A DNA stretch of 51,944 nucleotides, from positions 1,615,744 to 1,667,687 of the forward strand of contig CABFPE010000006.1 of the NCBI GenBank assembly GCA_900660155.1, written 5' to 3'. Shown here piece by piece: positions 30,832 through 41,303 of this stretch; position 1 is the first letter of the stretch; every line of letters starts with the position of its first letter. The position numbers and the translations under genes are program-made. The notes under the pieces are model-generated. The model saw nothing but the letters and a program-made list of their open reading frames with translations, was not told the DNA's origin and did not search any database. The stretch comes from Hofstenia miamia. Lineage: Eukaryota; Xenacoelomorpha; Acoela; Hofsteniidae.

Positions 30832-33800
30832 CTGACAAGATAGTAGTAGATCCAATAATAGAGGATGACAATCTGAACGAAGTTGTTGAAAAAGTCGAGT
30901 AGAAAATTTTGGGAGTTGTTTCTGAATGCAGAATAATTTGTCATTCCTCATATAGAACAGAAAAGGTCAAAGATGATATAATTGATTCTTTGTTATTAGC
31001 TAAGAAACAGCATTAAAAAGTGGTAGTCGAAAACATGAATTTTTTAAAGTGGAAGAAAGCTTTGATGACAGCAGTGCCAAAAACCACAAATGAGATTGCA
31101 GAAAATTTAAAATTATTTCGTCCAATTACAGTAACGCCGGTTATTGCAAGAGTTATGGATAAGTGTGTCGTAGACCTATACATGCAAAAAATGAAGATCT
31201 TGGATCCATATCAGTTTGCGTATAAAGAGAATAGTGGGACAGAAAATATATTGTTATATACAATGCAACTTATATACACATGTGTAAACTTAGCGGATAC
31301 TTCAATAGTTCGTATTGTGTTCTTAGATTATTCTAGTGCATTTAACACAATTTTACAGAACAAAATGATAAATAACATAGGCAAAACATCATCTTGGTTA
31401 TCAGATTGGGTAAGGGAATATATGAAGGATTGGTCACAAAGAATACGATATGAAAAAGATAAATTTACAAAAGAAATTAGAAGTTGTTGGTGTTTCCCAA
31501 TGAGGAACTTTGAGAGGAGTCTTATTCACTGACCAAACCAATGAAATAACTAATGAGAGTTTGAATGCTGATAGAAGCATCGCTGATATTTCCAAGTACT
31601 CCGATGACATGAGAGTAATCGGAAAAATTAAACACGAAACTGCTGATGAAGACTTTGAAGAATATAAAAGAACAGTAGAGAAGACCATTCAAGCTTCAGA
31701 AAAAAGTAATCTAAAAATGAATATTGCTAAGACTAAAGAACTAACTATTGCATACCCAAATATAAGAAAAGAGTGCCTGAAAAACATAATTAAGGAGAAA
31801 TTTTTTCTCAGGAATAGCGAAATAGAATCAGTAAAGGCATTCAAATATCTCGGCATTTATATATATAGTTTACTTTGTTGGAGTTCTCATGTTGATTATG
31901 TTAAGAAAGTAGCGAATCTCAGAATTAATTATTTTATAAATTATCTAGATGAAAATGCTAAAAGGTTTGTATTTCAAACATATATTTTGCCTACGTATAT
32001 ATGTATGCAGCTGAGGTTTATGTTCCAGGACTATTAGAAATTGAAAAGAAAAAATTGAAGCCAATTAAATTATATGCGAAAATAACGAACATAAAGAAAG
32101 CTGTACTGATTGAAGAAGTGAATAGTGCATTCAGTAAAAAATTTATACGAACTGTAACAAAGATCAAAGAAAATAAACAACATGTGCTTCATAACGTTAT
32201 TCCTATATCAACAACAAAGACACGATGCAAAATAACATTTCCAAAGGTTCACTCAGTGCAATTTAAGAAATCGTTTGCATATACTGCAGTTCTTAATAAA
32301 AATTTGTCACATTCCTTTTTACAAACAACTTTGTTGTTTTGTACAGGAATTAATTCATTATGTTACTAAAGCATTATCGAAAATAATTCACACTGAATTA
32401 GAACTTATGCATTATACTAAGGTGAGTTATAAGTTCTGAGCCATTTCCAGAAAGAAAAACATTTAGCGGGTGTGCGTAGTGAACACAGTTCACCAGTATT
32501 TATTAATTATACAAGTTGTGTAAATCGAATAAAGCTGTATGAAATATCACATTAATTTATCTGGCAGTTGAATATTTTTGTAGTTTTAGAACTTTAGAAA
32601 ATGGAATCTAAGAGAGCTAAGAGTCATAATCATAATGAAAATTGCTGGAAAAGATACTATGATGAAGGAAATTTGTGATGTTGAAGGCAGCGGAACCGTG
32701 AACTTGAATACACTGAAAAGGTGATTTCATCGTTTTAATGAAGGTAACACTAGCCTCGAAAACGAAGAAAACTCATCGTACTGAAAATTCGGAGGTCATA
32801 AGCCAAATTGTAGAGAACAATTCGCGAGTAACGCAGAATAGCAAGTGAAGTTGGATGTTCCCAATCAACAGTGGAGAGATTAACCGAATTTGGTATGGTC
32901 AACAGTTCCTCACGAATTGACTAGTGAGCAAGTAGAAAAAGGCCTTAAAATTTGTCAAAAACTGGTGGCGAGGAGACTTGTTGAACGTACAATAAAAACA
33001 ATTTTGACACGTGATGAAAAATTGATATTTATATGCAATCCTGACCTAAGAATTCGATGGCTAAACACTAATGATTTTTCAGAACCTGTTGCCAAACAAG
33101 GAGGGGGTGTGCACAACGTCACATTGAGTATTTGGTGGAAATAAGAGCGTGTTATTCGTTTTAAACTTGTTCTTGATTCACGTGATATTAACGCCAAGCA
33201 TTATTGCAAACAGTTAGAGCGGTTGCATGCTGCTTTGGCCAATAAAACCATCCTTCAGCAAGATATTGCTCCAGCAAATACTGTTCGTTCAAGAAAACAA
33301 AAAATGTAGAAGCTGAAAGTTATTAGCTGATGGAACATCCAACTTACTTACTAGATCTAGCACCTTTGGACTACTACCTTTTCAGCTCAATGGCGCATTT
33401 TTTACGCAGACGAAATTTTTCAAACGTCGCAATTGATGTTCTGGTCCCGCCGTAGCGGTACTTTTGGGGAATCAAAAATTTGGCGACAAGGTGGGAAGAA
33501 TGCATTAAAAATAATGGACTGAATTTTAACATTGAAAAGTATATCAATATTGGTTTTTGTATACAGTCAAACCTCGGTTTTCGAACGTAATCCGTTCGAA
33601 AAGTGATTTGTTCGAAAACCGAAACAATTTTTCTTTGGACCCATGATTATGTGATAATACATGATACAACGATGAAAAAGAAGGATTTACGTAAATAAGA
33701 ACGAACACCTCTGCTCGGAATGAACTTGGATCGCAAATGCACAATGGAGGGAACGTCCTTAGCGTTTGAGTTCTCTCGCCGCGTTCGGGTAGGCTCCGTT

Positions 33801-36800
33801 TCTTTTGGTTTGTTCGAGAGCTGAAATTTGGTCAAGTCCTAAGACGTAAAATTCTCGAACTTTTTGGTCGAGAAGAGAAGCATTCGATAACCGAGGTTTG
33901 ACTGTATTTGATTTTTACTTGTTGTTAATAGAAAATGAATCAGAACATTTGACTCACCCTAGCATGTACATCTACTTACTGGTGCCTATTGGAAGAATAT
34001 TGCAATAACTTATGCTTAGATAGTTGAGCATCCAAATTTTCGTTAGAAACGTCAAGCATCATGAATATTATATCAAAGCGTGATAGCAATGCAGGACTGA
34101 TCTTTATATTAGATTGAAATGATTTACTTGTTTGGTAATGACCACCATTAGGGTTAGCAGCAGCCAAAATTGTTGTTCGTGTTGGTAAACAGCTCACTAC
34201 ACCAGCCTTAACAAATATTTAATTTATATGTGAAAGCCAACGTTTACTAAGGAATATACTTTAATCTAAGGATGAGGTAATATTATTTTCTAGGATAAAC
34301 AAATACCTCAATACTGCATAATTTAGTTTTGTAAATGGTTATTTCAAATTAGTCATTTTTTAATTTTGGCATATATGTTTGAATGCTATGGATTGTATGT
34401 CTCCTAAAAGCAAACCGTGCAGCAGATTACCTCAATTTTTCAAAATTAATATTATTGTGTTGACATTCCTATGATTTGTTGAAAATACTTTTGCTAGCAG
34501 TGGAACAATTCTACATAAATATCAAAAAATTGAACGTGGAGGATACCTTAGCTATGCTAATGTGCTGCTGCTCCATGGCTTCCAAAAGAGCTGAATGGGA
34601 CAATGTCATTTTGTCAAACTCATCAATACAGCAACAACCTCTATCTGATAAAACCAAGGCTCCAGCCTCCATAGTATGGCCACCGTTATTGTCTTTGTGT
34701 AAAGTTATACTTAAGCCGGAAGCAGTAGAATTGACACCTAAATGACATGTAGGAAATATTATATACGTTTAATCAACCTGAAATGTAGCATCCCCGTTGA
34801 CTTACATCGCAAGCAAACAACAACATCTGACTTTTCCCGACTCCCGGGTCGCCAACAACAAGAACGTGAACGTTTCCACGCACTAAAACTGTTTTCTGAT
34901 CATTTGCAACCGTTTCACAACCACCAAAGAGACTGAGAAGGAGGCCCAATTTTACCTAATTACAATAAAAACTTAAAAATACGAAATCTATACTTTCTCA
35001 TTGCCAAAAATTGATGGTGCAAATGACCTTATTAGCTTGTTAAATAGTTCTGGTTCTCTGCGAATGGATTCAAACAAAGTGACATCGTAGTTTGTGAAGA
35101 AAAAGTCATTTCCAAGAGTATTGTTCAAAGAGCAATTTTCACTAGAAATTGATTGTGTTGCCAAAACAGAACTACCCTCTTTTCCGTCTAAACAGTATTA
35201 ATTAAAGGTAACATTAGATTGCATAAAAATATGTTTACTTTATGTTTTGCTAAACTAGATTATTTTATAACTTTCTAAAATCATAAGAATTAAAAGCACA
35301 TCAAAACAAAATTTGGAAACGTTATGTTTAGAATTTTGAACCATCAGACAAATAAATTCAGACAAATTTAAAATTATAAAGGTAGTCAATAATAGAAACC
35401 GAAGTTAATAATAATAATAATGAATGTCTTTATTTAGCCACTGAAGGAATACACTACAAAAAATAAACAAGTCAAGTTTTACGGCAGCGAGGACAGTCGC
35501 AGGAGATGAAATAGGAGCAGATGGAAAAGTAAGCAAAGTTGGAGAAGGGCTCCGCAAAGAGGAAAGACATCAAAGATTTCTTGAAGCTCGGTGGTGGGGA
35601 AAAGAAATCAATCGCTGTTGGAGGGTTGAGTCAAGATGTAATTAGCAGCAGTACAAGCACGATTGAAAAATGAGTGAAGGGTGCCTTGTTTCTTGGGACG
35701 ACGAATGGAGAGAGCACCAACATCATCAGAGCAGGTGGAGCGGGAATTAGAGAACTTAATGAAATCAAAATGATCAAGATCCAATTTGCGAGTGAGCAGT
35801 CGATTGAACAGGGGGAGATCGCAGGCATGCAAGTAGAGGGACAGCGGGAGAATGGAGAATTTGAGAAGGGCGTTTTTGTATGGCATGGGAGAGATCCATT
35901 TGAAGGCACGCTTCTGGAAACGTTCCATAAAATGAAACAAGGAACAGGGAGGCCACCAACAGGGAAAACGCTTAGAGGAGCAAATATTGGAGAAGAGATG
36001 CTTTAAATGGATGGAAGAGAGTTTCGATGAATTGGAAGGACTGTAACGGCGTTTGAAAGATTCGAGTTTATTCAAGGAGTGTACAGTAAAGGATGAGAAA
36101 TAGAAAGGGAGAGAAATATGCTTTTTCCGACGACGAGAAACAAAGGATGAAATAACTTGGTGAAGAAAGGTGCACCAGACATCAGCAGAGAAAGAGTAAT
36201 TAAAAATGGGGAATGAAGAAGAGAGAGCAGTATTTAGAGATACAAAGTCACTGTTAAATCGATCATATTGAGGAGTGGCAGGACAAGCAGATGAGGTAAT
36301 AGAATTGACAAACAGACTGAAGCGAACAAATGAGTGATCAGACAGTTTAACCGGAACAGGGACAACAGAGGTGTCAAAATACGATAAGGGTGAGAGCAAA
36401 AAACCAAGTCAAGGTGGGAGGAGCGGGAAGTAGGAGAAAATACCAGTTGTTCAAGAGAGTAAGAAGCAAAAAGATCCAGAACAGCGGATTCATAGGGGTC
36501 ATTAGAGTCAAGTGCATTTCAACAAACATTAGGAAGGTTGAAGTCACCACAGATGAGGAGATGGGGAGGAGTGCCAGACTGATTATGAAGGTACTCAAGC
36601 ATGGATGAAAAATCAACAAGGGGAATACGAAAAGGACTGTTGGAAAGAGGGTTGTAAACACAGAGAAGAGAAACAATGTGATCACAGAACAACAGCACAG
36701 CAGCAACAGAAATCAAAGGAAAAAGACTCAAAAGAGAGGGGGTGGATATCAAGGTTAGGGCGAATTGAGGCAATCAGAACACCACCATGACGACCACTGG

Positions 36801-39005
36801 AACGATCCATACGGCAGAGAACTTTAAGTGCGGAGTTAGAAAAAACAACACTGTCAGAAAGAGAACGATCAAGCCAGGTTTCAGTAATGAAAATGAAGTC
36901 AACAGGAGACTGCAAAGAAGAAGGTGTAAAAACTGAGACGACAATTTAATGAAACAAGACTGCGAACATTGGTGAGCAAAAAAGGGAAATCGGAGTTGGT
37001 ATTAGGAGGCACAGGGAGTCAATCACGACCAGAAGCATCGCGACGTCGGGAACGGAGGCCAAAAGATTTGCCCTCAGCATCAGAGAGACGGTAGTATAGG
37101 ATCAAGAGGCCATCTGACCACATTCAGGATCCATGAGAGCAAGATGAGACTCTTGATTGCAGACAATATGAATGGAGAATCCGTATGTGGGGATGGGAAG
37201 GACGTCATCAAATTGGAGGGAGGAGCAACGGAGGTGATCAGCAAAATCAGAAGCAGAAACAGAATTAGCAAAACGGCAGATATAGATGTGAGCTTTACGA
37301 GGAGGACGAAGGAGAGAACTAATTGGAACAGCAGGCAGTTGACAGGCAGAACTAGTGCGAAGGACGTGACGAGGGCGATTACTGCGGTGAGTAGGCGGTG
37401 GACGGGATTGATCAGGGGCAAGTGGCGGTACAGGAGAGGGCGCATCAGCAGAAGCAGAACGTGGGGCAGGATGATTAGGACGATTAGTAATGGTACGTGA
37501 TGCAGAAGCACTGTAGAACATTTGACAATGCATGGACGAAACATAGAATTTGAGCTTAGCAAGGGAGTCTGACGGAGATGACAAGACAACATTGGAAGGG
37601 TTGATGTTGGAAGACTGGTCTGAACGTGACAGGGACGTGACAGCGTGGTGAAGGAGGGAGATGATGGTATCTTTTTTTAAAGCACCAACCACCGAAGGAA
37701 ATTGGGCGTCTGACAGATTCTGTAAATCAGCAATCGATAGATTAGCCGCAGGCATGACTGAAATATAATTAATCTGTGTAATAACTATAAAAATATATTA
37801 ATTTACAGGTAAAATAATAGAAACCGAAGTTACTCAATAAAAATATGTTAATTTGCAGGTAAAATTGTTGCAGCTATATTTATAATAATAATTTGTACAC
37901 TGTAGTATTTTTAAGAAATTATGGCGATAAATTTAGTAAACTATTTAAATGAAAATGAACCTGGATCAGAATGACTTCCATCAGATTTAACGCAGATACT
38001 CAAGGCATTAACAACAATTGAAAACAAGTTTCTTTCCACTAAGCAGTCAGAGGATTTATTTCCATCGACTTCTACGACGCCAACAACTGTTACATAATCA
38101 CCTGGCACACATGTAGATACCATATCGCGGGTTAGGTGAATGTCGATAGTACGCATTATAGAACCTGCCTGCAGCTCAGCCTCCTCTTGATCAGATTTTT
38201 CCTGCAATCTTATCATTTGCCAATTTATTAAGAAGCATTCTTCACGTGACAAAACTGGATGTAGTGCCTAATCAATTTCAATAACAAATACAACAGGAAA
38301 CTATATATTAAACAAATAAAATAAATCAAGATGGCCGACCTTGCAATGAAAACAATTACCAATATCTTGAAAATGCCCATTTGTAACAATTATTTTGGTT
38401 TGCTTTTTGCACTTGTTACATAAATATGTAAGCTGAATACACTTGGGATACACTGATCCAACGCGAACAGCAGTTCCGGTTATGCTTACCGTTTTGCCGT
38501 TAAAATTGCTTTTTAGAGACCTTAAGCTTGTAAAAGGCATAAAACCGACAATCCTAACGAACAAATAGCAGGAAAAGGACTTCTTCATTATAAAATCCCC
38601 AATTTCAAACAAACACTGTTGAAAAGCTAAACTGGCGCAAAGTACAAACTCGATTGCATTGTTGGAAAAATATTCAAAAAAATTTCCACATATATCTTGC
38701 AGTTCCAGACAGTTAGAAAATTCCGCATAACTTACTAAGATACACTTGTCATCAATAATCTTATCGAAATTTACTTCAGGCAGTAAAGGAATAAAGCAAT
38801 TTTGACAAGCACGAATAATTTGTAGTAATTGCGGACTTTCAGCAGATGAAATGTTAGGAAAATAATAATTCCAACCTGGATACTCAGAAGGACTTTCAGA
38901 GATTACAATGCTTTCATCAAAATCGAACTTTTTGCGACGTTTGCTAAAGCAGGCATTTCTATACTTGTAAAAGGCTTTAGATTTTCGATTCTCCGGCGTA
39001 GTCAT
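28789..39005 (-). CDS. MCM8: MCM8 DNA helicase, complete 9-exon model
   Basis: MCM8 forms a helicase with MCM9 that acts in homologous recombination and interstrand cross-link repair in the nucleus. Exons (minus): 39005-38340, 38267-37961, 35187-34994, 34955-34778, 34737-34547, 34206-34010, 30769-30607, 30565-30400, 29060-28789. All phases agree; the product is 777 residues (about 840 in vertebrates). Seen in order: zinc finger C196-C199-C218-C221, OB-fold ([17 protein letters not shown], in exon 2), Walker A GDPGVGKS (424-431), Walker B CIDE (485-488), sensor 1 AAANP (N530), arginine finger SRFD (R555), the helical [20 protein letters not shown] segment and a C-terminal winged helix ending [13 protein letters not shown]. 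The match in sensor 1 (AAANP.GGHY) is specific to MCM8. Introns are 72, 2773, 38, 40, 340, 3240, 41 and 1339 nt; the long ones carry transposons. No frame lesion, so it is likely functional. Confidence 0.95.
29061..30399. other. MCM8 intron 8, no feature
   Basis: 1.3 kb without recognised repeats or coding. Some GC-rich words at 29290-29460 look foreign but cannot be classified. Confidence 0.5.
30400..30565 (-). CDS. MCM8: MCM8 exon 8
   Basis: [20 protein letters not shown] and [20 protein letters not shown]: the sensor 2-containing helical bundle ('ITTR.LESLIRL.EA.A'). Phase 1 donor TTTCAG/GTAGTT. Confidence 0.93.
30607..30769 (-). CDS. MCM8: MCM8 exon 7
   Basis: Acceptor GTGATTTAG/TGAACA, right beside a (TA)n tract. 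Encodes [20 protein letters not shown] and [20 protein letters not shown], the 'P...LR.YI...R....P.LS.EA..VL..FY..LR' segment after the AAA+ core. Donor CAAG/GTAAGA; the next intron is 41 nt. Confidence 0.92.
30783..30831. repeat. (TA)n-rich microsatellite
   Basis: TA/CATATA repeats of about 49 bp, immediately intronic of MCM8 exon 7 and abutting the 5' edge of a LINE fragment. Confidence 0.95.
30832..32369 (+). pseudogene. LINE reverse transcriptase fragment in MCM8 intron 6 (antisense)
   Basis: Three overlapping frames make one RT. 31020-31505: [32 protein letters not shown] and [20 protein letters not shown], the last being RT motif A with the catalytic D. 31510-32036: [17 protein letters not shown] carries the YxDD-type YSDD of motif C, then [20 protein letters not shown] and AFKYLGIYI, the RT motif D/E and thumb. 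32001-32369: a cysteine-poor C-terminus. Two frameshifts and loss of the usual motif B region (about 31500) make it inactive. The TKE(L/M) and FKYLG signatures fit the CR1/Rex-type group. Confidence 0.8.
32600..33540 (+). pseudogene. mariner transposase relic
   Basis: Broken frames in MCM8 intron 6. [20 protein letters not shown] (about 32893-32952) is the conserved mariner 'WVPH(E/D)L' block; [20 protein letters not shown] holds the first catalytic 'DEKW..Y.N' position (here DEKLIF). [11 protein letters not shown] at 33109-33141 matches the 'V(L/M)LS(I/V)WWD' strand, with K for [12 protein letters not shown] corresponds to the second 'QDNA(R/P)PH' block and [15 protein letters not shown] to the 'SPDLAP(S/C)DYH' block, interrupted by stops. 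No intact terminal repeats found. Confidence 0.75.
33564..33904. mobile_element. pogo/Tigger-like MITE (341 bp)
   Basis: Left end CAGTCAAACCTCGGTTTTCG; right end, read inward on minus, CAGTCAAACCTCGGTTATCG: 19 of 20 match. TA flanks both sides (33562-33563 and 33905-33906). No coding sequence. This terminal sequence is of the pogo-related type known from diverse animals. It sits in MCM8 intron 6. Confidence 0.9.
34010..34206 (-). CDS. MCM8: MCM8 exon 6 (sensor 1, arginine finger)
   Basis: [20 protein letters not shown] and [20 protein letters not shown]. Donor CATAA/GTTATT is weak but is the only one that keeps phase 2 with exon 7, giving QLSKHNEHEETE across the junction. Confidence 0.92.
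34207..34546. other. MCM8 intron 5, no feature
   Basis: 340 nt, AT-rich, from GTATCC to TTTGTTAAG on the minus strand. No repeat recognised. Confidence 0.75.
34547..34737 (-). CDS. MCM8: MCM8 exon 5 (Walker B)
   Basis: [34 protein letters not shown] and [15 protein letters not shown]: the MCM helix-2 insert region and Walker B with C-I-D-E. Phase 0 donor GCTAAG/GTATCC. Confidence 0.95.
34778..34955 (-). CDS. MCM8: MCM8 exon 4 (Walker A)
   Basis: [16 protein letters not shown] then [20 protein letters not shown]: the MCM P-loop with GDPGVGKS. Phase 1 donor TTTCAG/GTTGAT; the next intron is 40 nt. Confidence 0.95.
34994..35187 (-). CDS. MCM8: MCM8 exon 3
   Basis: Acceptor CTGTTTAG/ACGGAA. 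Encodes [20 protein letters not shown] then [14 protein letters not shown], the linker into the AAA+ domain ('...L..S..P.I(F/Y)G.E'). Followed by a 38-nt intron. Confidence 0.93.
35608..36399 (-). pseudogene. LINE ORF2 linker fused to C-terminal tail (RT deleted)
   Basis: 263-codon open frame. The start ([20 protein letters not shown]) is the end of the endonuclease, with its 'SDH..V.F' catalytic histidine. Residues 90-150 ([20 protein letters not shown]) are the linker before RT. At residue 155 it jumps to [20 protein letters not shown] and [20 protein letters not shown], the segment that normally follows the thumb ('...E..Q.R..K.I......Y...L..L..LPL..R....DL'). The roughly 450-residue RT in between is absent although the frame stays open. 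Confidence 0.8.
36450..36915 (-). pseudogene. LINE ORF2 apurinic endonuclease domain, frameshifted
   Basis: [20 protein letters not shown] (36900-36841) carries the 'TETWL' glutamate; [14 protein letters not shown] follows. After a frameshift [12 protein letters not shown] and [13 protein letters not shown] (about 36545-36522) give the '(C)(V/I)Y(N/R)PP' strand and the catalytic 'GDFN.P' motif of the exonuclease-endonuclease-phosphatase fold. Confidence 0.8.
37102..37755 (-). CDS. LINE ORF1-like protein
   Basis: 217-codon open frame starting [21 protein letters not shown] serine/proline-rich middle (about residues 95-145: [20 protein letters not shown]) precedes [20 protein letters not shown], which has the look of an RNA-recognition-type or divergent ORF1 fold at the C-terminus. 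It is intact, unlike the ORF2 that follows. ORF1 proteins bind LINE RNA; here that role is inferred from position only. Confidence 0.5.
   Translation of the reverse strand: MPAANLSIADLQNLSDAQFPSVVGALKKDTIISLLHHAVTSLSRSDQSSNINPSNVVLSSPSDSLAKLKFYVSSMHCQMFYSASASRTITNRPNHPAPRSASADAPSPVPPLAPDQSRPPPTHRSNRPRHVLRTSSACQLPAVPISSLLRPPRKAHIYICRFANSVSASDFADHLRCSSLQFDDVLPIPTYGFSIHIVCNQESHLALMDPECGQMAS
37788..37865. repeat. 50-bp-offset direct repeat at the LINE 5' junction
   Basis: TAAAAATATATTAATTTACA plus GGTAAAAT at 37788-37815 recurs with two differences at 37838-37865. Between them lies the LINE-flanking string AATAATAGAAACCGAAGTTA. Confidence 0.85.
37961..38267 (-). CDS. MCM8: MCM8 exon 2
   Basis: Acceptor TTGATTAG/GCACTA. 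Encodes [20 protein letters not shown], then [20 protein letters not shown] and [12 protein letters not shown], completing the OB-fold. Phase 1 donor ATCCAG/GTTCAT, a weak +3 to +6 match. Confidence 0.92.
38340..39005 (-). CDS. MCM8: MCM8 exon 1
   Basis: ATG at 39005 after TTAA, 222 codons. Contains [10 protein letters not shown] (the 'F.PY.GW.LYF' start of MCM8), [20 protein letters not shown] (OB-fold) and the zinc-finger cysteines in YLCNKCKKQ and NCFHCK. Phase 0 donor GCAAG/GTCGGC. Confidence 0.93.
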
Positions 39006-39017
39006 TTAACAGTTAGA

Positions 39018-39035
39018 AAATTCCTAAATAACATT
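39018..39035 (-). promoter_or_regulatory. Splice acceptor 18 nt upstream of MCM8 ATG
   Basis: Minus-strand AATGTTATTTAG ends at 39024, then GAATTTTCTAACTGTTAA and ATG. As with AHCTF1, there is no upstream coding exon, so a 5'UTR intron or a spliced-leader acceptor are the two readings. Confidence 0.4.
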
Positions 39036-41246
39036 TATAAATAGTAAAGGATAAATATCAAAAGGTAAAATAATATTTTGTAAGAACAATTCCAATGAAA
39101 ATATATAGCAATAAAACTAGCAAATTCGTTTAGTCGAAAACGTAATTATATTATGCAAACAGGGCATGGATTCTGCTCTTTGGAAAATGCTATTGATTAT
39201 TATTCTCTGTTGATGATAACTCCTTGTCTCTGTATAATACAATGCAATAATTACGATTCTATGTGGCTCATGTGTAGGCTATAATATACTACTTATGATG
39301 AATGTATCCTAATAGGCTTTCAACATTTAGACATTTAAAATATTTCTCAAATTGCAAATGACAATGCTAACAATACGATTTGAAATATACAAAACTTCGC
39401 ACAGCTATCACTAATTCAACTGCATTTCCAAAACTTTACAAACTCTAGTAGTACAAGAGTCAAATGTAGAATACTCATTAATATATTTTAAAAAGTATTC
39501 TAGTCCTCTAAGAAATATATATTGCACTTAGGGTTGGCTTTTGATGGCTTCATATTGCGAAAATGGGGAATCACATAAATGCATTTACACACACACATCT
39601 ATATATATATATAAACAAAACACGGGCATTGCTAGTTAGACTCCGGGAGTCTATACAAGCATAGAATGTACTAAAAAAGTTTACAATCTTAAGAATTCTA
39701 ATCCTTTTAAATTTAAGATATATCCTCAAAGGGAAATCACATTTAAATTGCTCAAAGTTTTTTAAAATTTACTAATTCTATAAAGCTACATTTGCACAGA
39801 AATGTGAATCTGGCCTTTATTTGAGTGAATGTAGCGCAATTTATTTCAAAATACATCACTCTTGAAACATCCTCTTTATATTTTATTTTTTGAATTAAAT
39901 TGGTAGCATATAAATTTTCTAATTTCTGTAAATGAAAACAAATGGCTACTGTTTAATATTTAAAAATATTGTACAAAGAATCCCTAAGGTAAAAATTGCG
40001 AAAAAACAAACACCAGAGCATCGTTCAAATATATTTTTGTTTCCGAAACTGCTTGAATAAAGAAATAATTCTTTCTGGCTCTGTTGATTTGATTAATTTA
40101 AATAATAAATATCATGTTTACTTTTGGGTTGTTGTTGAATTGAAAACATTTCACGTGGTTAGTTTACAACGGAAATATTTCACTGCGAAGCAATGAGCGG
40201 ACTGCTTGCTTTGCTAGCTAAATCTTCGCGCGATTAATTGGAAGAAAACTGATATGATTTAATCGTTTGAGCGAGCGTAGGTACAACATTATGGCATCTG
40301 CTTGCTGTGGCGCAATCATTTAATTATTTTAAAGCAAATCATAAATGAATTATATCCTGTATTCCATTCATATTATTACTTGATTCTTGAGTATTGTTTT
40401 ATAGCAAAACTAATAATTTGCGATTTTTACATTTTGTGTAGATATATAAATTCATGCAAATAAGAATGAAATTCATTTATTAAAAAATTATTGAGCAAGC
40501 ACTGCTTGCTTACACGTACGAGCCGCCTATGCAACGTACAATGCTATACTCTTCAAAAGATTTTTCACATATAGTGCAAGTAATTATATATTAACTGGAA
40601 TTTGCCTGCGGTTCTTATAGAAAACAGTCTATTGCTTTTTACATTGCAACTTGTTGCAATGCACAGGAATTAAAACGACATACATACATACCTCACGGTT
40701 TTCTCTAGAATATCAAAAAATCATTGCAATTTTTTAAAGATATGATTTGATTTTGCATACATTGCAAATTATTCTTTTGTAAAAATATAAAAAATTATTG
40801 AACCGCAATCCATTGAAATATTCTAGGACTGCACCTGCCTGAACAATCACGAAATCAGAAATTAGGTCTAGCCATTAAATTTGTTTAAAAACTTCCTACA
40901 ACCACATATATTAGTAGATTTATGGCTTAATGGACATGGAACTTAAAATACACTGCATTGTGTTTATTATTAAGGAATTTTAACTAATGAAGCATATTGA
41001 TTTCCTTTCACTATCAAGAGAAATTGATAAAATGATGTTATAAAGACACCCGAAAACTCCCTATACAAAATTTACACATGGATTTCAAAAATGATCTTAA
41101 CCCGTTTCGACGGGTTGAAGAATTGAAGGCCTCACACAGAAATTTGCCAGCACAACTTTGCAATTAAAAAAATTTAAACGTAAAGGTAAAGTCTGATTTT
41201 TTGTTACTCTTACAAGTATAATTTTTTTTACCAGATAATTGATCTC

Positions 41247-41303
<57 letters not shown>

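Larger units (their letters stand above)
35408..37787 (-). mobile_element. LINE with internal RT deletion, flanked by a 20-bp duplication
   Basis: GC-richer than its surroundings and inserted in MCM8 intron 2. Order on the minus strand: ORF1-like protein (37755-37102), endonuclease pieces (about 36915-36450), linker (36399-36050), then directly the ORF2 tail (about 35950-35610), and a 3' end of short ATT repeats (plus-strand 35406-35421). The RT domain is missing between the linker and the tail. A 20-bp string AATAATAGAAACCGAAGTTA occurs at 35388-35407 and again at 37813-37832. Confidence 0.8.

Noticed and set aside
35674..37500. Plus-strand open frames (e.g. 35674-36006, 36390-36790, 37144-37500).
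   Set aside because: Shadows of the minus-strand LINE; their arginine/glutamate-rich composition is a product of reading the serine/leucine-rich ORFs in reverse.
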